Made by a program: the position numbers and the translations under genes. Shown here piece by piece: positions 1 to 10,339 of a stretch of DNA of 64,000 nt (the stretch's first letter is position 1; each line of letters begins with the position of its first letter). A model generated the notes under the pieces. The model saw only the letters and a program-made list of their open reading frames with translations, was not told where the DNA came from and made no database searches. This DNA comes from Phytophthora sp. 'mugwort' (lineage: Eukaryota > Oomycota > Peronosporomycetes > Peronosporales > Peronosporaceae), in assembly GCA_033558025.1 (NCBI GenBank), contig JAUCEF010000001.1, forward strand, positions 2,542,001-2,606,000, in the 5' to 3' direction.

Positions 1-2400
1 CCACGCGCCATTCCGCCGCCTGGTTTTCGCCAGGACGGACTCATGGAGACTGGGATACCTCCGATTCCATCAACTGAGTTTTCACCGACTCAGATTCTTG
101 TCGACAAGGAATCTCAGATGACACACCGGAGTCAGCGGGATCTCATTACGCTGAGCCCGAGAACTCAGCTGACGTCGAAGTTCCGACTCCAACCGTTCTA
201 GCTGATCTCTGGATGCTACTTCAAGACCAGGAACGTATTCGTTCTGCGGAAGAGCTCGAGCGGGCTCAGCTGATGTCGTATACTCTTCTTCGACCTCAGC
301 TTCCTGATAACTGGCATCACCGGAGTAATCTTTTGGCTGCCCGTTCGCCAACCGAGATGTTGTCATTGCTCCAAGTTGGTTCTTCCACTCAGCCGAGTTC
401 TTCTGAGAAGTTATCTCAGCTTCGGCATGATGTGACTCGGCTGCACCGCGAAATGCCCCCCCCCCCCCTGAGGTTGGATACAGCTTTGGCGTCAACGGTT
501 CGGCTGGAAGAGAATTTCTGCGGTGATTCGTGAGCGAGACAAGTGCAAAAATCGTCCAGCATGGACACTACTCTGCTGACTTCCTTTCGTCCCACCACCT
601 GTCGACTGGAGATGGAGAAGAGGAGATCAACTCGGCTGGCGAATTGCCATACTGACGCCATCCCATAACATGTAGACGGGCACTATCCCTTGATCAAGGA
701 TCGAAACACGGATGTCCATCGCCTTACCGATCCGCTTGCGGAACGTATTGTGTTTTACAATGCCTTAAAGGCTTTGCCGGATACTTATTTCCGGCGTTTT
801 TAAGAGGCAGACAGTTTTGGCGACTTCTTGCAACGATGAGCTGAGTCTCCGGTTGGCACGTGAGACGATTGAGGAGCAGAAGCGTACGATTACCCGCCTC
901 AAGAACATCCTCCGCTATCGGTCAAAGATCGGTAGCGGATCCCGAGGTGGCGGTGGCAGCGGCTGCTGGTCTTGATGCTTCTGGTCTGACTCCTAGCGAT
1001 CTCAGCTTGAACCCCGCCTGTGCCGACTTCTCGAAGTCCGCTGGCCTGAGCTCGCCCTGGTGCAGTCAGATGAACCTCGTGAAGTTACCTTGCGAAGTGT
1101 TGTTTGGTTGGATCCTCATCCGTTTCTACTTCCCCGCTTCGTCCGAGATCTGTGACTGCATCCAAACCCAAGTCCCACTCAACACTTCCATCAGGCTCTT
1201 CAGGTTCATCTCTCCCGGTTTCTGTTGGACGTCGGGTTCGTTGCGTGTGCTTTGGATTTACCTCCTCCTCCACGCATCAAGATTTCAAACTTGAAGCCGA
1301 CTTCGACCCCCACGAATCAACCTCACCGAGTCCCAGAAAAGTTACCGCCGGGATCACCTCGCTCCGGTAACCCTTCCTTCTGTACCAAGGTCTGTCGCTC
1401 TTCAGCAGGCTTCGTCCAGTTCATCGTCGAGTTCGACTGTGTTATCCGGTACGTCATCTGCTCCTGTTGCGTTGACTTCGCTGAGCTCGGCGGACCCTGT
1501 TCCACCGCCGAGTTCTTTCGGTTCTCCTACAGTATCAGCTCGGTTTGTTGCTTCGGTTACTGAGTCCCGACCTCCGACTCCGTCTAACGCGGTTGGTATC
1601 ATCTCGCTACACCCGAGGGAAGACTAAGGCCCCTCATTCCAAGAAGAAATCGAAGAAAGTTGTTTCTTCACCGATGAACGCGAAGGTCGCTGTCCCATCG
1701 CCTCTGTGTCGTTCGTCTCGAGCTGCGTCGGTCACCACAAGCGCTATAGCCTAGTACAACTTGAAGACTCGAGGCATCTGATACCACGGCTCTGGGTCCT
1801 GTGAAGGTCAAGTTGACTGGAACTCGATCACCAAGAGGTGACTGTATCTAGTGTATCGGCTTCCTTTCCTCTTGATGACAACTTTCCTGATGTCGAACAG
1901 GAGGAGATTAGTCGTCCTCCGCGGTCCTCCAAGCACCTCTTCATCCAGATATTTGGTTCCGACGAAGATAATAGTGACGATGCTGATTCAGGCAAGGAAG
2001 AGAAGAATCCTCCAACTATTCCGCCAGTATCAATCCAGCCGTCGGATCTTCCTAAGCTGACTTTGGGTTCTTCGTCCAGTTCTTCTCCACGAGAACAGGG
2101 AGCAGGTAAACGTCTCCGTCGGTCGCCCTCTCGACCAACTCCAAGCGACTTCGATGCGACTCCGCTGGCAATGATGTTCTGGTCACACTTTCTCCTACTG
2201 TTTTCCAGTCTGCAGCGTCTGCAAATCTCTCCCCACGCAGGTCCAGCCCTGTTTCCAAGAACTCGGCTTCTTCGAAGGTCGTGTTTCCAAAGTCAGCTAC
2301 TACGGACCCAGTACCGTCGAAGTCAGCTTCCCAAGGGTCTTCACCTGGGAAGTCAGCTCTTGTGGCTCCGGTCAGAGCTGCTAAGCCAGAAGTGATTCCA
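1..2400 (+). mobile_element. Decayed Gypsy-type gag-like region
   Basis: The stretch is full of CTCAGCT, GACTCGGCT and GCCGAGTTC words. The same words fill the gag and spacer parts of the Gypsy element at 39023-48555, and this is the main reason for the call. Only short open frames remain on the plus strand: 213-533 (a Gln/Arg/Leu-rich segment resembling gag helices), 860-1294 and 1838-2395 (acidic, then Ser/Pro-rich). No protease, reverse transcriptase or zinc knuckle is visible. It ends abruptly at 2400, where the Copia LTR begins, so the Copia element or a rearrangement truncated it. It could also be another low-complexity repeat. Confidence 0.45.
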
Positions 2401-2780
2401 TAAAAGTAGGAGAGGAAGGCGAGTCGATGAAGAAATCTTCTTGGCGAGGTTGCAAAACCAAAAGTGAGTGGGATGATGTCGTTATTGTTCTCTACCTTCC
2501 TAGCTCATTTCTTCTACTGTTTTTGCTACGGTGGGTTTTCTAATCCCATCAGGTATCCCATATGTATAGTGGGAAGATGCAAAAGTTGTGGTCAAAGCGG
2601 GACTCCAACCCGCTACCTGCTGGCTCGCATAGAGAGACTAACCCAGTTGAGCTATAGAAAGCATTTGGTCTAGTAATCATGAATGCGTATCCATACTAAA
2701 AGACCATAACTCACGCAAACCCACACATGCACAACATATGCAAACCAGCACTTCAACACACGCAACATCACCTGCCAACA
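2401..2780 (-). repeat. Copia 3' LTR
   Basis: On the minus strand it begins TGTTGG directly after the purine tract AAGGGAGAG (complement of 2781-2789) and ends CTACTTTTA. It is repeated at 6751-7141 with about 3% substitutions. Compared with the other copy it lacks an 11-bp segment near 2420. It contains a tRNA-derived module at 2589-2662. Confidence 0.88.
2589..2662 (-). other. tRNA-derived module in the Copia 3' LTR
   Basis: On the minus strand 74 nt resemble a tRNA. A box A-like TAGCTCAACTGG is followed by an anticodon-arm-like segment with UAU in the anticodon position. Then comes a B box-like GGTTGGAGTCC inside a 5-bp T stem, and TTTGACCA as an acceptor 3' half. The 5' acceptor half does not pair with the 3' half and the anticodon stem has a mismatch, so it is tRNA-derived, not a tRNA gene. 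Both LTRs carry it at the same place, so it belongs to the LTR. Confidence 0.7.
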
Positions 2781-2830
2781 CTCTCCCTTGATGTGCGTGA
2801 TGCTGCTTCCTCATTCTTCCATGCGAAGTC

Positions 2831-3394
2831 CTATGACGAACTTGCGATGCTTGCACGTGCTAGCGCCTTTGTCATGCCATCAGCAACCATCTCATCGGTT
2901 GGCTTGTACTCCAAAGTGATAACCGCGCACTCAATCTTCTCATGCAGAAAATGGAACTTGATGTCGATGTGCTTCGTGCGTGTGTAATACACTGGGTTCT
3001 TGGCCAGTGCGATGCACCCTTGATTATCTTGATATATTTTCGTAGCACCTTGGTCCTTGTAGCCCATGTCCTTGAGCAGTAGTCGCAGCCACACAGCTTC
3101 TTGAGTCGCATTGTAGAGACTCATGTACTCTACTTCAGTACTTGATGTATCCACAGTGGGTTGGCGCTTGGACTTCCACGATATCGCGCTGCCGTTCAGA
3201 AAAAATACGTAGCCAGTAGTCGAGCGTCGCGTGTCAAGGTCGCCAGTCCAGTTTGCGTCCGCAAAACCCAAAAGCTCTCCCTTGACCGAACCATTAAACA
3301 CAACTGCGAGCTCTTGGGTCGTCTTCAGATACTTCAAAATGCGCTTCGCTGCCACCCAGTGGCTTTTGTTGTGGCGCTCGCAAAACTTGGCCAC
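2831..3394 (-). CDS. Copia RNase H domain
   Basis: This is the C-terminal end of the Copia polyprotein, which removes the RNA strand during reverse transcription. The frame shows the hallmark Copia RNase H segments: GFADANWTGDLDTRRSTTGY, then WKSKRQPTVDTSSTEVEYMS, and later YQDNQGCIALAKNP and RTKHIDIKFHF. The acidic residues in FADANW, the STEVEY glutamate and the QDNQGC aspartate are present. It ends at 2831, about 40 bp before the purine tract. It is separated by a frame change from the reverse transcriptase reading upstream. Confidence 0.88.
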   Translation of the reverse strand: MAKFCERHNKSHWVAAKRILKYLKTTQELAVVFNGSVKGELLGFADANWTGDLDTRRSTTGYVFFLNGSAISWKSKRQPTVDTSSTEVEYMSLYNATQEAVWLRLLLKDMGYKDQGATKIYQDNQGCIALAKNPVYYTRTKHIDIKFHFLHEKIECAVITLEYKPTDEMVADGMTKALARASIASSS

Positions 3395-4517
3395 TCACCC
3401 ACTGTGAAATACCTGGACGTGTGCAAGTTGCCACGTACATCAGTGCACCCACTAGTTCGCGATACGGATACTTTGAGACGCACACCATCGTCCGGTACCT
3501 TGACCATTCTCGAGTTGCTGTCAGCCGGCGTATGCGTATCCTTGCATTTTTCCACACCAAACTTCCCTGAGAGTCGCTTAATGTACGCGCGCTGGTTCAT
3601 CATGATGGTTTTATTTTCACGTCTGCGGTGGATCTCGATGCCGAGGCAATACTTGAGTTCTCCGAGTTCCTTGATGCTAAACTCGGAATTGAGCGCTTGC
3701 TTGATCTTCTCGATGTCGTGTTTCGTTTTGCCAAAGATTATCAAATCGTCCACATAGATAACCACGATTGTGTACTCGATGCTTGACTTTCGCACATACA
3801 CACACGGGTCTGCATCAGAGCGCTTGAAACCTTGACCTTCCAGGTGGCAATTTAGTTTGTTGTTCCATTGACGCGCCGCCTGTTTCGTGCCGTAAAGCGC
3901 TTTCTCAAGCAAACATTTCTGGGTGGGGTTGGACTGGTCTTCGAAACCGTCCGGCTGGTCCATATAGATCTCCTCTTCGACATCGCCATACAGGAAAGTC
4001 GTATCCACGTCCACATTTTCAGCCTCCAGATCTTCTTCCGCTGCAACCGCCAATGACGCGTTTATCGACTCTTTCCGAGCAACGGAGCAAACGTCTCGGT
4101 GTAATCGATACCTGGACGCTGCGTGAATCCTTTAGCCACAAGCCGAGCCTTGAACTTCACAATGTTTCCTCTTGGATCGCGCTTGATCCGAAATACCCAC
4201 TTGCACCCCACAGCCTTCTTCCCGGAGGGCATATCCACCAACTTCCAGGTGCGGTAGGTTTCTAGCGACTTCATTTCCGCTTCTATCGCACGCAACCACT
4301 CGTTCTTGTACCTGCTTCGCGTAACTTGGTCGTACGTTACAGCACGCTCGCCGTCGGCTTTTTCCGCGTTAAAACAGTGGAGAGACTCGAATTCGCCCTC
4401 AAAGTCGTCTAAGCTGAACTCCCCACGCCGAGTGCCGGGATATTCGTCTTCGTACCGTACCACACCGCGCTTCTTACGTACCGGACGCACTATCCACTCT
4501 TCGTTACCGTCTCTCAC
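3334..4517 (-). pseudogene. Copia reverse transcriptase domain, frameshifted
   Basis: Two overlapping minus-strand frames, 4062-4517 and 3334-4053, together make the Copia-type reverse transcriptase. The first holds KNEWLRAIEAEMKSLETYRT and the GCKWVFRIKRDPRGNIVKFK region leading to ARLVAKGFTQRPGIDYTETF. The second holds the catalytic YVDD in VVIYVDDLIIFGK and the LKYCLGIEI segment. A frame change near 4060 after TFAPLL separates them, and another near 3400 breaks the link to RNase H. All core motifs are otherwise intact, which implies recent decay. Confidence 0.9.
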
Positions 4518-5634
4518 CGGTGTACTTGAACCTCGGGTTGGTACAGAGTGGGTTGGCCGTCGTGATCGCTTTGTGTGGGTCCTTCGTGTGGTCCAGTCGG
4601 TGGAGTGTGGGGCTCGAAGTCTGTACCTGGTTCCTCAGCTACTTCTTTAGCATTCGCATCTTCCAGGATGTCAATGACACCTTCACCGTGGACGCTCGTC
4701 TTTTTGATCCCAGCGTGCTCCGCAAATGTGACACTTCTTGAAATCATGATAGAGCCGTCGTTTGCATTGAGGAGTCGGTATGCCTTGTGCTGCTTCGCGT
4801 ATCCCAGGAAGTAGCACTTCACACCGGAGTCATCCAACTTCTTGCGCTTCTCCTTCGTCACATGGGCGTAGCATTCTGAACCAAACACTCGCATGTGGTC
4901 CAAACGCGGTTTACGTCTGAACACGATTTCGAACGGATTTAGGTGCGGGTTGGACGTTGTCGGCAGCACGTTGCGGATATCGGTTGCAGTCATAATGGCT
5001 TCGCACCAGGACGCCTCCCCAATCCACTTTCCTTGAGCATACACCGTGTCATTTCCACTAGCGATCGGTTCATCAGTTCAGCCATTCCGTTTTGCTGGGG
5101 GTTGTACGGCACCGTGAACTCCTGTTTGATCGACTTCTCGTCACAAAGCGCCTCCATTTGTGCGTTACGGTATTCCCCACCGTTGTCGCTCCGAATCACC
5201 TTGATCTTCAATCCGGCGGTCTTCATATCCTTGCAAAACTTCGTGAACGCGTCTGGTACTTCACTCTTCTTGCGCAGTGGGTAGATAGTGACGTAGCGGC
5301 TTTTCATCAGGATAAATGTCACTATGTACTTGAAGCCAGACTTTGACTCAGGAGTGATGGGTCCAAGAACATCGGAACACGCCATGTTGTCTGTGCGTCT
5401 ACTCTCCCTGGCTTCCAGCTCGTCCTTGCTGGAATCGAACGTCTTTTGCACTTGCTTTGCGGTTGCGCACACTCCGCAAACTGTCCCGAGTTCAGCCTGC
5501 GTCGCACTCAGCCGCCCATCCTTGACCGTTGCGTTCAGTGTACTGAACGAGACATGCCCGAGTCGCCGATGCCAGAGTTCGATGTCGTCATCAGCCGCAT
5601 GACACTCCTCGTTCGCTTCCGTGTTTAGGTACAT
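4514..5634 (-). pseudogene. Copia integrase, split in two frames
   Basis: The frame at 4990-5634 has the GAG-pre-integrase zinc site (LWHRRLGH, then CGVC). It then shows the DDE core: aspartate in CSDVLGPI, aspartate in RSDNGGEYRN and glutamate in QQNGMAELMN. The frame at 4514-5044 continues with TSNPHLNPFEIVF, MRVFGSECYAHV and GVKCYFLGYAKQHKAYRLLN, the usual Copia integrase C-terminal segments. A frame change near 5040 separates the parts. The enzyme would insert the cDNA into the genome. Confidence 0.88.
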
Positions 5635-5649
5635 TAGCTTTCCACACTT

Positions 5650-5967
5650 TCACCCAGTAGCCACCACTTGATTATCGCGTTTCACAACACACTTCTCGCT
5701 GTCCATAGCCACAGTCATTCCGCGTGCTGTCGCAACAGTCAGCGAGAACAGGTTCTTGCTCAAATCCTGAACATGAAGCGCATTCTCCAGCCTAGCGTTG
5801 ATCCACGAGCGACCAGTCCACACTTGCAGAGTCACCGTTCCGAAGCCGATAACCTTCAACTCCACGCTGCTCTTGGCTTTTAAAACGCTTCGACCGTTCT
5901 GCACCGCTGTGTATTCATTGAATGCATCACGCGACTTGCACATATGTGCTGAAGCTCCACTGTCCAT
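5650..5967 (-). CDS. Copia aspartic protease domain
   Basis: The frame opens with MDSGASAHMC, the D-S-G-A active-site motif of Copia proteases, followed by about 95 residues of typical Copia protease sequence including ALHVQDLSKNLFSL. In the element it lies between gag and integrase. It is joined to gag only across a frame change, since the zinc knuckle upstream is out of frame. Confidence 0.82.
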   Translation of the reverse strand: MDSGASAHMCKSRDAFNEYTAVQNGRSVLKAKSSVELKVIGFGTVTLQVWTGRSWINARLENALHVQDLSKNLFSLTVATARGMTVAMDSEKCVVKRDNQVVATG

Positions 5968-6013
5968 GACACAGTTCTCACTTGCAAATTGCTCAGTCGC
6001 GTTAAACGCGACG

Positions 6014-6746
6014 TTAGATTAGTCTTGAACTGGACCGCGCGAGTTCGAGTCCGACGGGCACTCTTGCGAAGTGACCCTTTTGGCCGCAATTGAAGCAAGC
6101 GCCAGTCGTCCCCTTCTTACATCCGCCGCGCTGGTTCTTCTTCTTGTACTGCTGCTTCCCGTTGCTCTTACCAGCAAGCAGCGCGGTCGCTTGCTCAATG
6201 TGTGTCGAGTCTTTCTGACGCACTTCTTCTGCGATCAGCTTGCTCACGATGTCCGCCAAGCTGAACGTTGTCATCGACATGCGAAACGCTTGCATCAAGC
6301 TCTCGTAGCTTGCAGATAGACTCCGCAGCATCATCGCGCAGACGTCTTCCTCACTTGGACCGCAGTTGCATTCCTCATCTTCAGCACCAGCGTCTCCAAC
6401 TCCATCACGTGATCCTTGATGGAGGAGGTGGTGTACTTGAACGACGCGAACTTTTCCTTGAGCCACAACCGATTCGCCAAGTTTGCGTACGATGAAAGTT
6501 CTCCAGTGTTCCCCACGTGTCTCTCGCAGTCGCCGCGTCGATGATGTGCATCAGCTGCGAGTCCTTCCGGTTCAGCACTATCGCCGCGTGCGCTTGCTTC
6601 TCCTTGACCGCAGTTACGTTGCCTTCGCCGGAGACCGCACTCCACAACCCCTTGGACATCAGATACATCTTCATCTTGTAGCTCCACAGCGCGTAGTTGG
6701 ACCTGTCGAAGGCCTCGACCTTGAACTTGGAGTCGTCTGAGCTCAT
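6014..6746 (-). pseudogene. Copia gag, frameshifted
   Basis: The start codon at 6746 lies inside the primer-binding site. The N-terminus FKVEAFDRSNYALWSYKMKM is a typical Copia gag opening. Reading continues through three frames (6405-6746, 6331-6687 and 6014-6466) to a CCHC zinc knuckle near 6080, CFNCGQKGHFA. The last cysteine of that knuckle is lost to a frameshift and would read ECPSD in the next frame. The protein would form the virus-like particle that packages the RNA. Confidence 0.85.
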
Positions 6747-6750
6747 AACC
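6739..6750 (-). other. Copia primer-binding site overlapping gag start
   Basis: On the minus strand GGTTATGAGCTC lies directly after the 5' LTR. It is complementary, with one mismatch, to the anticodon arm of eukaryotic initiator tRNA-Met (GGGCTCATAACC). Priming from an internal half of initiator tRNA-Met is established for Drosophila copia and yeast Ty5. The ATG that pairs with the CAU anticodon is also the gag start codon at 6746. Confidence 0.75.
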
Positions 6751-7141
6751 TAAAAGTAGGAGAGGAAGAGCGTGCGGGGCGAGTCGATGAAGAAAGCTTT
6801 TTGGCGAGGTTGCAAAACCAAAAGTGAGTGGGATTGATGTCGTTATTGTTCTCTACCTTCCTAGCTCATTTCTTCTACTGTCTTTGCTACGGTGGGTTTT
6901 CTAATCCCATCAGGTATCCCATATGTATAGTGGGAAGATGCAAAAGTTGTGGTCAAAGCGGGACTCCAACCCGCTACCTGCTGGCTCGCATAGAGAGACT
7001 AACCCAGCTGAGCTATAGAAAGCATTTGGTCTAGTAATCATGAATGCGTATCCATACTAAAAGACCATAACTCACGCAAACTCGCACATGCACAACGTAT
7101 GCAAACCGGCACTTCAACACACGCAACATCACCTGCCAACA
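6751..7141 (-). repeat. Copia 5' LTR
   Basis: Minus-strand copy of the LTR at 2401-2780, beginning TGTTGG at 7141 and ending directly against the primer-binding site at 6751. It holds the promoter and transcript start of the element. It carries an 11-bp segment near 6770 that the 3' LTR lacks, and the tRNA-derived module at 6950-7023. Confidence 0.88.
6950..7023 (-). other. tRNA-derived module in the Copia 5' LTR
   Basis: Second copy of the 74-nt tRNA-like segment, with the same A-box-like and B-box-like sequences in the same orientation as the element. It differs from the 3' LTR copy by one substitution (GCTGAGC against GTTGAGC on the plus strand). Confidence 0.7.
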
Positions 7142-8179
7142 TATATAACCAAACGCTTTGTGAGAAAGTCACAAACACATTCATGACTAGAGCTAGAGCA
7201 ACACACTAAATACATCATATCTGTTCATGTTCGTAACGTGCGTGACATCCATGCACAGGGCTTCTGGAAACTTGCGAGTCATTCTTCTCATATGCGCCGT
7301 CTGGAAGGTAATACAGATCGTGAGATTCGTACTTGGGTCGCGGAAGATATTCACCGCGTTCCCCGGAGAATGGCATTACTACAACATATCGACGGCAGCA
7401 TGACAGTCCTTACCGCAACACAGCAAGGCTTCGGCAACAAAAGCAGCACCACACCGAAGCAACACTACCACGAGGGCAGAGCTCATAGCGTAATTCGAAA
7501 TAAAATACTGCAACTGTAAGGTTACCAGCGTCCATATCAGTCGTTTCAGGAAATTTATGTTTGGGGACTTCAGATGCAAACAAGCTGCTGGCCGAGAAAG
7601 TACAAAGACACCGAAGACAGCGTGGGTAACCCCGCCGCCGCTCGAGACGAGGCTCCAGCATCGTCGCCGCCGCCACCACCAGACCCTCACGACGCTCGCC
7701 AGTGCGCTCATGCCAGCAGCGCGCATTTCTACAAGGAACTGTTGCGATCTGCGCACCAAATCAGGGCTATGGCAGCAAGCTGGAGAAGATCTCTAAGTAC
7801 TCCATAAAGTTGCTGGACGCTTAGGAGAAGCTTTCCTTGATGTTATCCCGCGAGAAAGAAGACGCTATTCGCCTAACAGCTGCTGCCGGGGTTATTACCC
7901 ATGATGTTAGCTACGTCATGTCTTATGTTGTGGCCCTCGAGCAATGCTGCAACATTTTGCTCGATAATAAGTAGCCGAGGGATAAAATCACAAGTCAACG
8001 TAAGAACGAAAAGAGATAAGGCAATGAATTACGTTTTCGCAGTTGCAAGCAACTCTATGTCTGCTGCCTCTACTGCTCGAGTTATTTTGTTGGACTTTGA
8101 TGTCAGGTCTGGCTGCGTCAATATCATCCAGAGCATTCGAAGGCGCATGCTGGTGACGTCCTCTTTTGAGACTCCGTCC
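7142..8179 (-). other. Stretch without a recognised gene
   Basis: Small open frames occur on both strands (7238-7519 plus, 7379-7759 minus) but show no family motif. On the minus strand 7415-7463 has several GTTGC pentamers of the kind found in the introns of the neighbouring Mutator-like gene. The stretch may therefore be its 3' untranslated region or a last intron. I see no clear terminal inverted repeat. Confidence 0.3.
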
Positions 8180-8650
8180 TTAAAAAAACCGAGAATTGCC
8201 CATCAATGTGTCATACACCTGCGCAATGCACAGCATACCGCACGAGGTACCGTCGGGCTGTTTGGGGCCATCGGGCCATACCTCTTCTTTTTCACAAGGA
8301 AGCTTGGTCCCTGCTAGCATGCTGGCGCTGTGCCAGTCTTGTAAGAATGGCGCCACTGTTGCATTGTAAGCATCTTCCGTTGTAACTTGAAAGGCACCTG
8401 AACATAGCGATTCATAGTAGTACGGGATGAGGAACGGATGCCCATGCTGATAACTGAGGCTGACAATGATAACGCCCCAGTGATTCTGGCTCAAGTGGAC
8501 CGGTAGCACAACGAACTGGAAGGTCGAGATCCGGGTTTCTGGTGGACCTGGGTATCCAACCGTAGGTGCAAACGAATCCATGGCATAGCTCTTACCGAAC
8601 CCGTTACAAATGCACCGAATACCAAAGTCAATAATTGCGTCACTTAGCAT
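8180..8650 (-). CDS. C48 (Ulp1-like) cysteine protease domain
   Basis: About 156 residues. The opening MLSDAIIDFGIRCI matches the WLxDxxI substrate-groove motif of Ulp1-type proteases. The catalytic histidine is in LSQNHWGVIIVSL, and the oxyanion glutamine and catalytic cysteine are in KQPDGTSCGMLCIAQVYDTL. The catalytic aspartate is not obvious, because the segment after the histidine reads HPFLIPYYYES. Such enzymes remove SUMO or related modifiers. In a transposon the substrate is unknown. The frame extends to 8180, so the domain seems to end the protein. Confidence 0.75.
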   Translation of the reverse strand: MLSDAIIDFGIRCICNGFGKSYAMDSFAPTVGYPGPPETRISTFQFVVLPVHLSQNHWGVIIVSLSYQHGHPFLIPYYYESLCSGAFQVTTEDAYNATVAPFLQDWHSASMLAGTKLPCEKEEVWPDGPKQPDGTSCGMLCIAQVYDTLMGNSRFF

Positions 8651-8651
8651 T

Positions 8652-9585
8652 TCAGTCCCTGGCTAGCATTCCGACGAGATGTTTCACTTTCACAAAGCTT
8701 TCACCATTTTCAAAGCGAAACACAGAAGCAAAGCTTGCTTCTTTGGGCACAGCCTTTAGCCAATGCCTGGTGCATTTCACCAGCCGTGTCAGGCGTAATA
8801 TCATCGGAAGCAATTTCTCCGCTTCGTATGGTCGATATGCTACTCCAGTCGGTAGAGAGAAGCCAGTCCATGTCTGCTCGCCAGTAATCACACTTCTTTC
8901 GGACGCTGTAGAACTCCTGCATTCGATGGACGGCACGGCTGCGTAGCCAAAGACACCAAATGCATAGTTAGATTCCGGCAACACATAAGCAACCCAATTG
9001 AAGCAACACGACAAGCAACACAACGTTGCTGCAACACTGCTACCAACATTACACGAACACAAACTGGAAAACTTGGGTGTTTTCGCCGAGACGAAAGCGA
9101 CGATCTCGTCTGGTATGACCAACCTCCATCGCAGAGACAACCGACGCGAATACGTGCTTGGTGATCGCTTCTTCTTTTAGCTTTCAAAACTGCGTCTAAC
9201 TTTATCACCCGGCGATTGGGAATCACAAAAATGTAGTCAAAATCACCGGGCTGAGATTGAATACGTTGGCAGCGAGCGGTAGGCGCGTCCAAGAAGTCAT
9301 CCGCCACTGTAACTGGTAGCCCATAAGCATATCGCTGACATAATCCTTGGCTAGAGTGTTGCATGCCCACTCGAGCACTCGAGCTAGCACTGGTACTCGT
9401 TTGTCCGGTAAAGTGACCACTGCCCAGTTTCGCGTTGTCCTGTCGGTCTTCACTCGGGATTGCGTCAGCTTTTTCCGCAGGTTGCGCCGAGGCTTTGGTT
9501 GAGGAAGCTTCAGTACTTCGATCAATCCGCGCTTTCGATCAGCCTTTATCGCATTTGTGGCGAAATCCGTTGGCCCCACCCGCAT
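8652..9585 (-). pseudogene. Linker exons of the Mutator/C48 gene
   Basis: Two minus-strand frames (8652-9140 and 9223-9585) show no catalytic motif. The second has a basic segment (PKPRRNLRKKLTQSR) and then a conserved-looking LARVLEWACNTLAKDYVSD. They lie between the SWIM-like and protease parts. The interval 8978-9047 holds repeated GTTGC pentamers on the minus strand and is probably an intron. Confidence 0.45.
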
Positions 9586-10339
9586 TTGTCAGGAAAACGT
9601 TCGCATTAGACGTCGCTGTCACGATTGATTCTTGACTGGTTAACCCCCCCCCCAGTCTGCGTCAATGTTTGGGCGGCAGTGTCTGCGTTGTTCTTCCGAC
9701 ATCTGAAGCGTCTTTCGCCACAAGCTTATTTGGCGAGTCTGCACAGGAAACAGACTATTCCTCCAGCGGTATTTCACTATGCGAAGACGCACATATGGGC
9801 TCCGATGTAGCAACACTCAGGCCGTGCTCAGTTTCCTCCAGCTCGCGAGTCATGTTTATGCTATCAATGAAATCTGCAGGAGCAATATCAAAGTCGTATT
9901 AATGTCCAGACCGTCGCCAAGACTGTCAGATATGTCCGATCTCGAGCTTTCATCCGGAACCGATGTCGCGTCCGACGCGTTAGTCCCCACTTGTTCCATA
10001 CCGCGAAGTACAACTTGTTTCCACGACCGCAACGCAGCATAAAAGGCCGGGCTTGGCAACCCTGCTAGATGCTTTATAACAGGTTCAAATGCAGCCTTTG
10101 CGTAGCCGTAATTCTCTTCTGAAGACAGCACAACTACATTTGCACGCTCTCGACGCCTCATCTCCACGTAAATCACTCAGCGGTTAGATTGGCGATGTTG
10201 ACGAGTATCTGGTTTGCTTACACGACGCCGGTTTGCATCTAATGTTGCACCGTGCGTTGCATCTTCTGCTGCACCAGTTAGGAATGCTGCAGCTTGTGTT
10301 GCATCTTGCGTTGCACCGATCCCTTGAGTTGCTTCATCT
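9586..10339 (-). pseudogene. Linker exon with A-T-x tetrapeptide repeat
   Basis: 9856-10176 on the minus strand reads ENYGYAKAAFEPVIKHLAGL and PSPAFYAALRSWKQVVLRG, a well-formed helical segment of unknown function. Just upstream, 10177-10368 encodes an acidic segment and an imperfect repeat (GATQDATQAAA, DATHGATLDA) produced by GCAAC words 12 or 18 nt apart. It is interpreted as the linker between the SWIM-like and protease regions. Confidence 0.45.

Larger units (their letters stand above)
2401..7141 (-). mobile_element. Copia LTR retrotransposon, nearly full length
   Basis: A 4.74-kb Ty1/copia element reads on the minus strand in the order 5' LTR (6751-7141), primer site, gag, protease, integrase, reverse transcriptase, RNase H, purine tract, 3' LTR (2401-2780). 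Integrase before reverse transcriptase is the Copia order. The LTRs differ by one 11-bp indel, a few small indels and about ten substitutions. Several frameshifts break the polyprotein (in gag near 6500, in the zinc knuckle, near 4060 and near 3400), so this copy should be inactive. The flanks ttcca (left) and tatat (right) do not match, so no target duplication is seen. Left flank is Gypsy-like and right flank is not, which suggests rearrangement after insertion. Confidence 0.92.

Noticed and set aside
2589..2662. Functional tRNA gene in the Copia LTR
   Set aside because: The 5' acceptor half does not pair with the 3' half, and the anticodon stem has a mismatch. It is tRNA-derived only.
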